This document shows, in pieces, positions 9,940-21,700 of a stretch of DNA of 64,000 nt. The translations under genes and the position numbers were made by a program. The stretch is from Aplidium turbinatum (lineage: Eukaryota > Chordata > Ascidiacea > Aplousobranchia > Polyclinidae), in NCBI GenBank assembly GCA_918807975.1, contig OU964921.1, positions 19,680,498 to 19,744,497 of the forward strand, written 5' to 3'. The notes under the pieces are model-generated. The model was not told where the DNA came from. It worked only from the letters and a program-made list of their open reading frames with translations, and made no database searches. Numbering within the stretch: the first letter of the stretch is position 1; every line of letters begins with the position of its first letter.

Positions 9940-10044
9940 ATGCCTCGTCTACAGTACAAAATATTTTGTAATGTACATTGTGTACATTGTACATTTTGTT
10001 TGTAGGCCTACATTACAAAATATTTTGTAATGTAGATGAGGCAT
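9940..10044. repeat. Long inverted repeat (36-bp arms, 33-bp loop)
   Basis: The arms 9940-9975 and 10009-10044 are inverted copies matching at 34 of 36 positions. Each arm also contains a smaller palindrome, ACAAAATATTTTGT. The outer ends read ATGCCTC and GAGGCAT. The loop is GT-rich and includes TTGTAGGCC. The structure could extrude as a hairpin and could be a small foldback element nested in the transposon. No clear target duplication flanks it, so the mobile-element reading is only inference. Confidence 0.88.
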
Positions 10045-10879
10045 TATCATCTTTATTTTGCGCTCTTTGGAACAAAACACAGTGCACTGTGAAACAAAAA
10101 TACAGGACATAACAACAAGTAGGCGACATAAAGCAGTGAAGGGACGCCATCGAGTTAGCTGCTACGTGTAAATGGAGCCTATCTCATAATTTTGAGTGTA
10201 TCTCACAATTACTGTTTGCAAAAACGCTATTTCTCCGGCTTCTCCCAAAAGCATTTGCAGTGATACATTTCCTCAATTGCAAGTTTTGTCAATAAGAGCA
10301 TTTCCATTGAACGTTTATTTCGAAACCAGGTTTTCGTGTCTTTATCCAAGAGAAGATTTCTTATTGTAACGTTTTTTATTCGTCAATGAATATTATCTGC
10401 TTGAAACAACTGTTTTGACTAGTTTGTGGCCTCCATAGCCTACTATTTTGATCGTGGATTGCTATTCTTCTTTGTAGTGCTGATAACGCAAAAAAGCTTG
10501 CTATTATTGTTTCTAATTAACAGCTTTGCGATCACTGGCTTTTCTTTGTAGCATAAGAAATAACGCGCTTTGTATTATTGAGGTCAAACCAAACAAAGGA
10601 AAGCAAGAGGATGTTTCTCTCTGCTCGCGCATATCGATGCACGAAGCAATTATGAGCTTATGGCTTGTTATCGCAATGTAATCCATTTCACGCTTTGCTG
10701 GAAGTTAGCTAGAAATAGCAAAAATTCACCAAAATCTTGAATTTACAAGAAAACTACACAACTTTTAGCATCAAATTTAATATCATCAGATCCGCCTGGC
10801 AATTTTAGGAAAAGTCAAGAAAAACCAAGTGCATGGCGTTACTGTGCTTCAAATAATTAAAGGAAATATGAGGGGGGGG
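10045..10879. other. Transposon interior, right part: no gene recognised
   Basis: Unique DNA without a convincing open frame or recognised motif. It leads into the G8 run at about 10872-10879 next to the right sub-terminal repeat. Confidence 0.55.
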
Positions 10880-10911
10880 CCAAATCTGGCCTCCCTTTGA
10901 GGAGCAAAGTG
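10880..10911 (-). repeat. Right terminal and sub-terminal inverted repeats
   Basis: Read inward on the minus strand the end is CACTTTGCTCCTCAAAG, then GGAGGCCAGATTTGG. The outer part mirrors 7670-7686 and the inner part (10880-10901) mirrors 7706-7727. Here the two overlap, whereas on the left they are separated, giving the asymmetric arrangement. Confidence 0.8.
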
Positions 10912-10915
10912 TTAA
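10912..10915 (+). repeat. Right TTAA target-site duplication
   Basis: TTAA directly follows the right terminus and leads into the rest of the q monomer (AAAGACAA and the T8 run), as expected for TTAA-specific insertion. Confidence 0.93.
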
Positions 10916-13900
10916 AAAGACAATTTTTTTTCAATAATGTTCACTTTTAGTACGTAAATAAACTTTCTTAGACAATTTTTAATGACGTTCGTTCCAAACT
11001 AAAAGAATTAGATAGTTTCGCAAAAAAAAAATTATTTTTTACTGTATGAAATGTTTTTGAAAAATTTTTGAAAAATTTTTTTGAAAAGACAATTTTTTTT
11101 CAATAATGTTCACTTTTAGTACGTAAATAAACTTTCTTAGACAATTTTTAATGACGTTAGTTCCAAACTAAAAGAATTAGATAGTTTCGCAAAAAAAAAT
11201 TATTTTTCACTGTATGAAATGTCTTAGAAAAACTTCTGAAAAATTTTTTTGAAAAGACAATTTTTTTTCAATAATGTTCACTTTTAGTACGTAAATAAAC
11301 TTTCTTAGACAATTTTTAATGACGTTGGTTCCAAACTAAAAGAATTAGATAGTTTCGCAAAAAAAAATTATTTTTCACTGTATGAAATGTCTTAGAAAAA
11401 TTTCTGAAAAATTTCTTTGAAAAGACAATTTTTTTTCAATAATGTTCACTTTTAGTACGTAAATAAACTTTCTTAGACAATTTTTAATGACGTTAGTTCC
11501 AAACTAAAAGAATTAGATAGATTCGCAAAAAAAAATTATTTTTCACTGTATGAAATGTCTTAGAAAAATTTCTGAAAAATTTCTTTGAAAAGACAATTTT
11601 TTTTCAATAATGTTCACTTTTAGTACGTAAATAAACTTTCTTAGACAATTTTTAATGATGTTAGTTCCAAACTAAAAGAATTAGATAGTTTCGCAAAAAA
11701 AAATTATTTTTCACTGTATGAAATGTCTTAGAAAAATTTCTGAAAAATTTCTTTGAAAAGACAATTTTTTTTCAATATTGTTCACTTTTAGTACGTAAAA
11801 GAACTTTCTTAGACAATTTTTAATGACGTTAGTTCCAAACTAAAGGAATTAGATAGTTTCGCAAAAAAAATTTATTTTTCACTGTATGAAATGTCTTAGA
11901 AAAACTTTTGAAAAATTTTTTTGAAAACACAATTTTTTTTCGATAATGTTCACTTTTAGTACGTAAAAAAACTTTCTTAGACAATTTTTAATGACGTTAG
12001 TTCCAAACTAAAAGAATTAGATAGTTTTGCAAAAAAAAAAAGTTTTTCACTGTATGAAATGTTTTTAAAAAATTTTTTTGAAAAGACAATTTTTTTTCAA
12101 TAATGTTCACTTTTAGTACGTTACAAAACTTCGTTAGACAATTTTTAATGACGTTAGTTCCAAACTAAAAGAATTAGATAGTTTCGCAAAAAAAAATTAT
12201 TTTTCACTGTATGAAATGTCCTTGAAAAATTTTTGAAAAATTTTTTTGAAAAGACAATTTTTTTTCAATAATGTTCACTTTTAGTACGTAAATAAACTTT
12301 CTTAGACAATTTTTAATGACGTTAGTTCCAAACTAAAAGAATTAGATAGTTTCGCAAAAAAAAATTAATTTTCACTGTATGAAATGTCTTAGAAAAATTT
12401 CTGAAAAATTTCTTTGATAAGACAATTTTTTTTCAATAATGTTCACTTTTAGTACGTAAAAAAACTTTCTTAGACAATTTTTAATGACGTTAGTTCCAAA
12501 CTAAAAGAATTAGATAGTTTTCCAAAAAAAAAAAGTTTTTCACTGTATGAAATGGTTTTGAAAAATTTTTTTAAAAAGACAATTTTTTTTCAATAATGTT
12601 CACTTTTAGTACGTAACAAAACTTTCTTAGACAATTTTTAATGACGTTCGTTCCAAACTAAAAGAATTAGATAGTTTCGCAAAAAAAAATTATTTTTTAC
12701 TGTATGAAATGTTTTTGAAAAATTTTTGAAAAATTTTGTTGAAAAGACAATTTTTTTTCAATAATGTTCACTTTTAGTACGTAAATAAACTTTCTTAGAC
12801 AATTTTTAATGACATTAGTTCCAAACTAAAAGAATTAGACAGTTTCGCAAAAAAAAATTATTTTTCACTGTATGAAATGTCTTAGAAAAACTTCTGAAAA
12901 ATTTCTTTGAAAAGACAATTTTTTTTCAATAATGTTCACTTTTAGTACGTAAATAAACTTTCTTAGACAATTTTTAATGACGTTAGTTCCAAACTAAAAG
13001 AATTAGATAGTTTCGCAAAAAAAAATTATTTTTCACTGTATGAAATGTCTTAGAAAAATTTCTGAAAAATTTCTTTGAAAAGACAATTTTTTTTCAATAA
13101 TGTTCACTTTTAGTACGTAAATAAACTTTCTTAGACAATTTTTAATGACGTTAGTTCCAAACTAAAAGAATTAGATAGTTTCGCAAAAAAAAATTATTTT
13201 TCACTGTATGAAATGTCTTAGAAAAATTTCTGAAAAATTTCTTTGAAAAGACAATTTTTTTTCAAAAATGTTCACTTTTAGTACGTAAATAAACTTTCTT
13301 AGACAATTTTTAATGATGTTAGTTCCAAACTAAAAGAATTAGATAGTTTCGCAAAAAAAAATTATTTTTCACTGTATGAAATGTCTTAGAAAAATTTTTT
13401 TGAAAAGACAATTTTTTTTCAATAATGTTCACTTTTAGTACGTAAATAAACTTTCTTAGACAATTTTTAATGACGTTAGTTCCAAACTAAAAGAATTAGA
13501 TAGTTTGCCAAAAAAAATTTTATTTTTACTGTATGAAATGTCTTAGAAAAATTTTTGAAAAATTTTTTTGAAAAGACAATTTTTTTTCAATAATGTTCAC
13601 TTTTAGTTCGTAAATAAACTTTCTTAGACAATTTTTAATAACGTTAGTTCCAAACTAAAAGAATTAGATAGTTTCGCAGAAAAAAATTATTTTTTAATGC
13701 ATGAAATGTCTTGGAAAAGTTTTTGAAAAACTTTTGAAAAAGACAATTTGTTTCAATAATGTTCACTTTAGTACGTAAAAAAACTTTCTTAGACAATTTT
13801 TAATGACGTTAGTTCCAAACTAAAAGAATTAGATTGTTTCGCAAAAAAAAATTATTTTTCACTGTATGAAATGTTTTAGAAAATTTTTAAAAAATTTTTT

Positions 13901-14060
13901 TGAAAAAACAATTTTTTTTCAATAATGTTCACTATTGGTACGTAAAAAAACTTTCTTAGACAATTTTTAATGACATTAGTTCCAAACTAAAAGAATTAGA
14001 TAGTTTCGCAAAAAAAAATTATTTTTCACTGTATGAAATGTCTTAGAAAAGTTTTTGAAA
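10916..14060 (+). repeat. Type I higher-order repeat, copy 2 (interrupted by the transposon)
   Basis: Continues p and q at 7441-7665 with r s t u v w x y z q' r' s a a b c d e f. The shared CAAAAATG variant at about 6695 and 13264 gives an offset of 6569 bp; less 3246 bp for transposon plus TTAA this is 3323 bp, matching the copy 1 period. Differences from copy 1 include an additional 157-bp b monomer near 13300 and AAAGGAATT in w where copy 1 has AAGGGAATT. Confidence 0.8.
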
Positions 14061-15288
14061 AATTTTTTTTAAAAAGACAATTTTTTTTCAATAATGTTCA
14101 CTTTTAGTACGTAAAAAAACTTTCTTAGACAATTTTTAATGACGTTAGTTCCAAACTAAAAGAATTAGATAGTTTCGCAAAAAAAAATTATTTTTCACTG
14201 TATGAAATGTCTTGGAAATAGTTTTTTGAAAAGACAAGTTTTTTTCAATGATGTTCACTTTTAGTACGTAACAAAACTTTCTTAGACAATTTTTAATGAC
14301 GTTAGTTCCAAACTAAAAGAATTAGATAGTTTCGCAAAAAAAAATTATTTTTCACTGTATGAAATGTCTTGGAAATAGTTTTTTGAAAAGACAAGTTTTT
14401 TTCAATGATGTTCACTTTTAGTACGTAACAAAACTTTCTTAGACAATTTTTAATGACGTTAGTTCCAAACTAAAAGAATTAGATAGTTTCGCAAAAAAAA
14501 ATTATTTTTCACGGTATGAAATGTCTTGGAAAAAGTTTTTTGAAAAGACAAGTGTTTTTCAATGATGTTCACTTTTAGTACGTAACAAAACTTTCTTAGA
14601 CAATTTTTAATGACGTTAGTTTCAAACTAAAAGAATTAGATTGTTTCGCAAAAAAAAATTATTTTTCACTGTATGAAATGTCTTAGAAAAGTTTTTGAAA
14701 AATTTTTTTGAAAAGGCAATTTTTTTTTAATAATGTTCACTTTTAGTACGTAAAAAAACTTTCTTAGACAATTTTTAATGACGTTAGTTCCAAACTAAAA
14801 GAATTAGATAGTTTCGCAAAAAAAAATTATTTTGCACAGTATGAAATGTCTTGGAAAAATTTTTTTGAAAAGACAATTTTTTTTCAATAATGTTCACTTT
14901 TAGTACGTAACAAAACTTCCTTAGATGATTTTTAATGACGTTAGTTCCAAACTAAAAGAATTAGATAGTTTCGCAAAAAAAAATTGTTTTTTACTGTATG
15001 AAATGTCTTAGAAAAAATTTTGAAAAATTTGTTTGAAAACACAATTTTTTTTCGATAATGTTCACTTTTAGTACGTAAAAAAACTTTCTTAGACAATTTT
15101 TAATGACGTTAGTTCCAAACAAAAAGAATTAGATAGTTTCGCAAGAAAAAATTATTTTTTACTGTATGAAATGTCTTGGAAAAATTTTTTTAAAAAGACA
15201 TTTTTTTTTTCAATAATGTTCACTTTTAGTACGTAAAAAAACTTTCGTAGACAATTTTTAATGACGTTAGTTCCAAACTAAAAGAATT
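14061..15288 (+). repeat. Satellite transition block: f/q hybrid, then j j k l m n o
   Basis: Module II markers first appear here: GGAAATAG with CAATGATG (j, twice), CACGGTATG (k), AGATTGTTTCGC with AAAAGGCAA (l), TTTTGCACAG (m), CCTTAGATGATT (n), and AAACAAAAAG with GCAAGAAAA (o). The join to type I is a monomer near 14000-14090 with an f front and a q-like rear (TTTAAAAAGAC). Confidence 0.75.
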
Positions 15289-18200
15289 GGATAGTTTCAC
15301 AAAAAAAATTATTTTTCACTGTATGAAATGTCTTAGAAAAGCTTTTGAAAAATTTTTTTGAAAACACAATTTTTTTTCAATAATGTTCACTTTTAGTACG
15401 TAAATAAACTTTCTTTGGCAATTTTTAATGACGTTAGTTCCAAACTAAAAGAATTAGATAGTTTTCCAAAAAAAAAAAGTTTTTCACTGTATGAAATGGT
15501 TTTGAAAAATTTTTTTAAAAAGACAATTTTTTTTCAATAATGTTCACTTTTAGTACGTAACAAAACTTTCTTAGATAATTTTTAATGACGTTCGTTCCAA
15601 ACTAAAAGAATTAGATAGTTTCGCAAAAAAAAATTATTTTTTACTGTATGAAATGTTTTTGAAAAATTTTTGAAAAATTTTGTTGAAAAGACAATTTTTT
15701 TTCAATAATGTTCACTTTTAGTACGTAAATAAACTTTCTTAGACAATTTTTAATGACGTTAGTTCCAAACTAAAAGAATTAGATAGTTTCGCAAAAAAAA
15801 ATTATTTTTCACTGTATGAAATGTCTTAGAAAAACTTCTGAAAAATTTCTTTGAAAAGACAATTTTTTTTCAATAATGTTCACTTTTAGTACGTAAATAA
15901 ACTTTCTTAGACAATTTTTAATGACGTTAGTTCCAAACTAAAAGAATTAGATAGTTTCGCAAAAAAAAATTATTTTTCACTGTATGAAATGTCTTAGAAA
16001 AATTTCTGAAAAATTTCTTTGAAAAGACAATTTTTTTTCAATAATGTTCACTTTTAGTACGTAAATAAACTTTCTTAGACAATTTTTAATGACGTTAGTT
16101 CCAAACTAAAAGAATTAGATAGTTTCGCAAAAAAAAATTATTTTTCACTGTATGAAATGTCTTAGAAAAATTTCTCAAAAATTTCTTTGAAAAGACAATT
16201 TTTTTTCAATAATGTTCACTTTTAGTACGTAAATAAACTTTCTTAGACAATTTTTAATGATGTTAGTTCCAAACTAAAAGAATTAGATAGTTTCGCAAAA
16301 AAAAATTATTTTTCACTGTATGAAATGTGTTAGAAAAATTTTTTTGAAAAGACAATTTTTTTTCAATAATGTTCACTTTTAGTACGTAAATAAACTTTCT
16401 TAGACAATTTTTAATGACGTTAGTTCCAAACTAAAAGAATTAGATAGTTTGCCAAAAAAAATTTATTTTTTACTGTATGAAATGTCTTAGAAAAATTTTT
16501 GAAAAATTTTTTTGAAAAGACAATTTTTTTTCAATAATGTTCACTTTTAGTTCGTAAATAAACTTTCTTAGACAATTTTTAATAACGTTAGTTCCAAACT
16601 AAAAGAATTAGATAGTTTCGCAGAAAAAAATTATTTTTTAATGCATGAAATGTCTTGGAAAAGTTTTTGAAAAACTTTTGAAAAAGACAATTTTTTTCAA
16701 TAATGTTCACTTTAGTACGTAAAAAAACTTTCTTAGACAATTTTTAATGACGTTAGTTTCAAACTAAAAGAATTAGATTGTTTCGCAAAAAAAAATTATT
16801 TTTCACTGTATGAAATGTTTTAGAAAATTTTTGAAAAATTTTTTTGAAAAGACAATTTTTTTTTAATCATGTTCACTATTGGTACGTAAAAAAACTTTCT
16901 TAGACAATTTTTAATGACATTAGTTCCAAACTAAAAGAATTAGATAGTTTCGCAAAAAAAAATTATTTTTCACTGTATGAAATGTCTTAGAAAAGTTTTT
17001 GAAAAATTTTTTTGAAAACACAAATTTTTTTCGATAATGTTCACTTTTAGTACGTAAAAAAACTTTCTTAGACAATTTTTAATGACGTTAGTTCCAAACA
17101 AAAAGAATTAGATAGTTTCGCAAAAAAAATTATTTTTCACTGTATGAAATGTCTTGGAAAAATTTTTTTAAAAATTCAATTTTTTTTCAATAATGTTCAC
17201 TTTTAGTACGTAAATAAACTTTCTTAGACAATTTTTAATGACGTTAGTTCCAAACTAAAAGAATTAGATAGTTTCGCAAAAAAAAAATTATTTTTCACTG
17301 TATGAAATGTCTTGGAAAAAGTTTTTTGAAAAGACAATTTTTTTTCAATAATGTTCACTTTTAGTACGTAACAAAACTTCCTTAGACAATTTTTAATGAC
17401 GTTAGTTCCAAACTAAAAGAATTAGATAGTTTCGCAAAAAAAAATTATTTTTCACTGTATGAAATGTCTTAGAAAAGTTTTTGAAAAATTTTTTTGAAAA
17501 GACAATTTTTTTTCAATAATGTTCACTTTTAGTACGTAAAAAAACTTTCTTAGACAATTTTTAATGACGTTAGTTCCAAACTAAAAGAATTAGATAGTTT
17601 CGCAAAAAAAAATTATTTTTCACTGTATGAAATGTCTTGGAAATAGTTTTTTGAAAAGACAAGTTTTTTTCAATGATGTTCACTTTTAGTACGTAACAAA
17701 TCTTTCTTAGACAATTTTTAATGACGTTAGTTCCAAACTAAAAGAATTAGATAGTTTCGCAAAAAAAAATTATTTTTCACTGTATGAAATGTCTTGGAAA
17801 TAGTTTTTTGAAAAGACAAGTTTTTTTCAATGATGTTCACTTTTAGTACGTAAATAAACTTTCTTAGACAATTTTTAATGACGTTAGTTCCAAACTAAAA
17901 GAATTAGATAGTTTCGCAAAAAAAAATTATTTTTCACGGTATGAAATGTCTTGGAAAAAGTTTTTTGAAAAGACAAGTTTTTTTCAATGATGTTCACTTT
18001 TAGTACGTAACAAAACTTTCTTAGACAATTTTTAATGACGTTAGTTTCAACCTAAAAGAATTAGATTGTTTCGCAAAAAAAAATTATTTTTCTCTGTATG
18101 AAATGTCTTAGAAAAGTTTTTGAAAAATTTTTTTGAAAAGGCAATTTTTTTTTAATAATGTTCACTTTTAGTACGTAAAAAAACTTTCTTAGACAATTTT

Positions 18201-18714
18201 TAATGACGTTAGTTCCAAACTAAAAGAATTAGATAGTTTCGCAAAAAAAAATTATTTTGCACAGTATGAAATGTCTTGGAAAAGTTTTTTTGAAAAGACA
18301 ATTTTTTTTCAATAATGTTCACTTTTAGTACGTAACAAAACTTCCTTAGATGATTTTTAATGACGTTAGTTCCAAACTAAAAGAATTAGATAGTTTCGCA
18401 AAAAAAAATTATTTTTCACTGTATGAAATGTCTTAGAAAAAATTTTGAAAAATTTGTTTGAAAACACAATTTTTTTTCGATAATGTTCACTTTTAGTACG
18501 TAAAAAAACTTTCTTAGACAATTTTTAATGACGTTAGTTCCAAACAAAAAGAATTAGATAGTTTCGCAAGAAAAAATTATTTTTTACTGTATGAAATGTC
18601 TTGGAAAAATTTTTTTAAAAAGACATTTTTTTTTTCAATAATGTTCACTTTTAGTACGTAAAAAAACTTTCTTAGACAATTTTTAATGACGTTAGTTCCA
18701 AACTAAAAGAATTG
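15289..18714 (+). repeat. Type II higher-order repeat (21 monomers, 3425 bp)
   Basis: Order p q r s a a b c d e f g h i j j k l m n o. It lacks module I (t-z) and has module II (g-o) after f. The g monomer is marked by AAACAAAAAG and AAAAATTCAA, h by A9-10 and GGAAAAAGTTTTTTG, and i by AACAAAACTTCCTTAGAC. No gene is present. Confidence 0.8.
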
Positions 18715-21700
18715 GATAGTTTCACAAAAAAAATTATTTTTCACTGTATGAAATGTCTTAGAAAAGCTTTTGAAAAATTTTTTTGAAAACACAATTTTTT
18801 TTCAATAATGTTCACTTTTAGTACGTAAATAAACTTTCTTAGACAATTTTTAATGACGTTAGTTCCAAACTAAAAGAATTAGATAGTTTCGCAAAAAAAA
18901 ATTATTTTTCACTGTATGAAATGTCTTAGAAAAATTTCTGAAAAATTTCTTTTGAAAAGACAATTTTTTTCAATAATGTTCACTTTTAGTACGTAAATAA
19001 ACTTTCTTAGACAATTTTTAATGACGTTAGTTCCAAACTAAAAGAATTAGATAGTTTCGCAAAAAAAAATTATTTTTCACTGTATGAAATGTCTTAGAAA
19101 AATTTCTGAAAAATTTCTTTGAAAAGACAATTTTTTTTCAATAATGTTCACTTTTAGTACGTAAATAAACTTTCTTAGACAATTTTTAATGATGTTAGTT
19201 CCAAACTAAAAGAATTAGATAGTTTCGCAAAAAAAAATTATTTTTCACTGTATGAAATGTCTTAGAAAAATTTTTTTGAAAAGACAATTTTTTTTCAATA
19301 ATGTTCACTTTTAGTACGTAAATAAACTTTCTTAGACAATTTTTAATGACGTTAGTTCCAAACTAAAAGAATTAGATAGTTTGCCAAAAAAAATTTATTT
19401 TTTACTGTATGAAATGTCTTAGAAAAATTTTTGAAAAATTTTTTTGAAAAGACAATTTTTTTTCAATAATGTTCACTTTTAGTTCGTAAATAAACTTTCT
19501 TAGACAATTTTTAATGACGTTAGTTCCAAACTAAAAGAATTAGATAGTTTCGCAGAAAAAAATTATTTTTTAATGCATGAAATGTCTTGGAAAAGTTTTT
19601 GAAAAACTTTTGAAAAAGACAATTTTTTTCAATAATGTTCACTTTAGTACGTAAAAAAACTTTCTTAGACAATTTTTAATGACGTTAGTTTCAAACTAAA
19701 AGAATTAGATTGTTTCGCAAAAAAAAATTATTTTTCACTGTATGAAATGTTTTAGAAAATTTTTGAAAAATTTTTTTGAAAAGACAATTTTTTTTTAATC
19801 ATGCTCACTATTGGTACGTAAAAAAACTTTCTTAGACAATTTTTAATGACATTAGTTCCAAACTAAAAGAATTAGATAGTTTCGCAAAAAAAAATTATTT
19901 TTCACTGTATGAAATGTCTTAGAAAAGTTTTTGAAAAATTTTTTTGAAAACACAAATTTTTTTCGATAATGATCACTTTTAGTACGTAAAAAAACTTTCT
20001 TAGACAATTTTTAATGACGTTAGTTCCAAACAAAAAGAATTAGATAGTTTCGCAAAAAAAATTATTTTTCACTGTATGAAATGTCTTGGAAAAATTTTTT
20101 TAAAAATTCAATTTTTTTTCAATAATGTTCACTTTTAGTACGTAAATAAACTTTCTTAGACAATTTTTAATGACGTTAGTTCCAAACTAAAAGAATTAGA
20201 TAGTTTCGCAAAAAAAAAATTATTTTTCACTGTATGAAATGTCTTGGAAAAAGTTTTTTGAAAAGACAATTTTTTTTCAATAATGTTCACTTTTAGTACG
20301 TAACAAAACTTCCTTAGACAATTTTTAATGACGTTAGTTCCAAACTAAAAGAATTAGATAGTTTCGCAAAAAAAAATTATTTTTCACTGTATGAAATGTC
20401 TTAGAAAAGTTTTTGAAAAATTTTTTTGAAAAGACAATTTTTTTTCAATAATGTTCACTTTTAGTACGTAAAAAAACTTTCTTAGACAATTTTTAATGAC
20501 GTTAGTTCCAAACTAAAAGAAGTAGATAGTTTCGCAAAAAAAAATTATTTTTCACTGTATGAAATGTCTTGGAAATAGTTTTTTGAAAAGACAAGTTTTT
20601 TTCAATGATGTTCACTTTTAGTACATAACAAAACTTTCTTAGACAATTTTTAATGACGTTAGTTCCAAACTAAAAGAATTAGATAGTTTCGCAAAAAAAA
20701 ATTATTTTTCACGGTATGAAATGTCTTGGAAAAAGTTTTTTGAAAAGACAAGTTTTTTTCAATGATGTTCACTTTTAGTACGTAACAAAACTTTCTTAGA
20801 CAATTTTTAATGACGTTAGTTTCAACCTAAAAGAATTAGATTGTTTCGCAAAAAAAAATTATTTTTCACTGTATGAAATGTCTTGGAAAAGTTTTTTTGA
20901 AAAGACAATTTTTTTTCAATAATGTTCACTTTTAGTACGTAACAAAACTTCCTTAGACAATTTTTAATGACGTTAGTTCCAAACTAAAAGAATTAGATAG
21001 TTTCGCAAAAAAAAATTATTTTTCACTGTATGAAATGTCTTAGAAAAGTTTTTGAAAAATTTTTTTGAAAAGACAATTTTTTTTCAATAATGTTCACTTT
21101 TAGTACGTAAAAAAACTTTCTTAGACAATTTTTAATGACGTTAGTTCCAAACTAAAAGAATTAGATAGTTTCGCAAAAAAAAATTATTTTTCACTGTATG
21201 AAATGTCTTGGAAATAGTTTTTTGAAAAGACAAGTTTTTTTCAATGATGTTCACTTTTAGTACGTAACAAAACTTTCTTAGACAATTTTTAATGACGTTA
21301 GTTCCAAACTAAAAGAATTAGATAGTTTCGCAAAAAAAAATTATTTTTCACGGTATGAAATGTCTTGGAAAAAGTTTTTTGAAAAGACAAGTTTTTTTCA
21401 ATGATGTTCACTTTTAGTACGTAACAAAACTTTCTTAGACAATTTTTAATGACGTTAGTTTCAACCTAAAAGAATTAGATTGTTTCGCAAAAAAAAATTA
21501 TTTTTTTCTGTATGAAATGTCTTAGAAAAGTTTTTGAAAAATTTTTTTGAAAAGGCAATTTTTTTTTAATAATGTTCACTTTTAGTACGTAAAAAAACTT
21601 TCTTAGACAATTTTTAATGACGTTAGTTCCAAACTAAAAGAATTAGATAGTTTCGCAAAAAAAAATTATTTTGCACAGTATGAAATGTCTTGGAAAAGTT

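Larger units (their letters stand above)
7670..10911. mobile_element. piggyBac-like TTAA DNA transposon, apparently non-autonomous
   Basis: This 3242-bp insertion is bounded by TTAA on both sides, the target signature of the piggyBac superfamily. Its ends are inverted copies: CCCTTTGCTTTTCAA on the left and CACTTTGCTCCTCAA on the right read inward (12 of 15 match). A second, inner inverted pair sits 36 bp from the left end and 10 bp from the right end; asymmetric sub-terminal repeats are known in piggyBac. The interior is visibly less AT-rich than the satellite. I recognise no transposase with the DDD signature on either strand; the longest frame is 9303-9716. It could be a long non-autonomous derivative or a decayed autonomous copy. 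Superfamily assignment rests on the ends. Confidence 0.85.
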
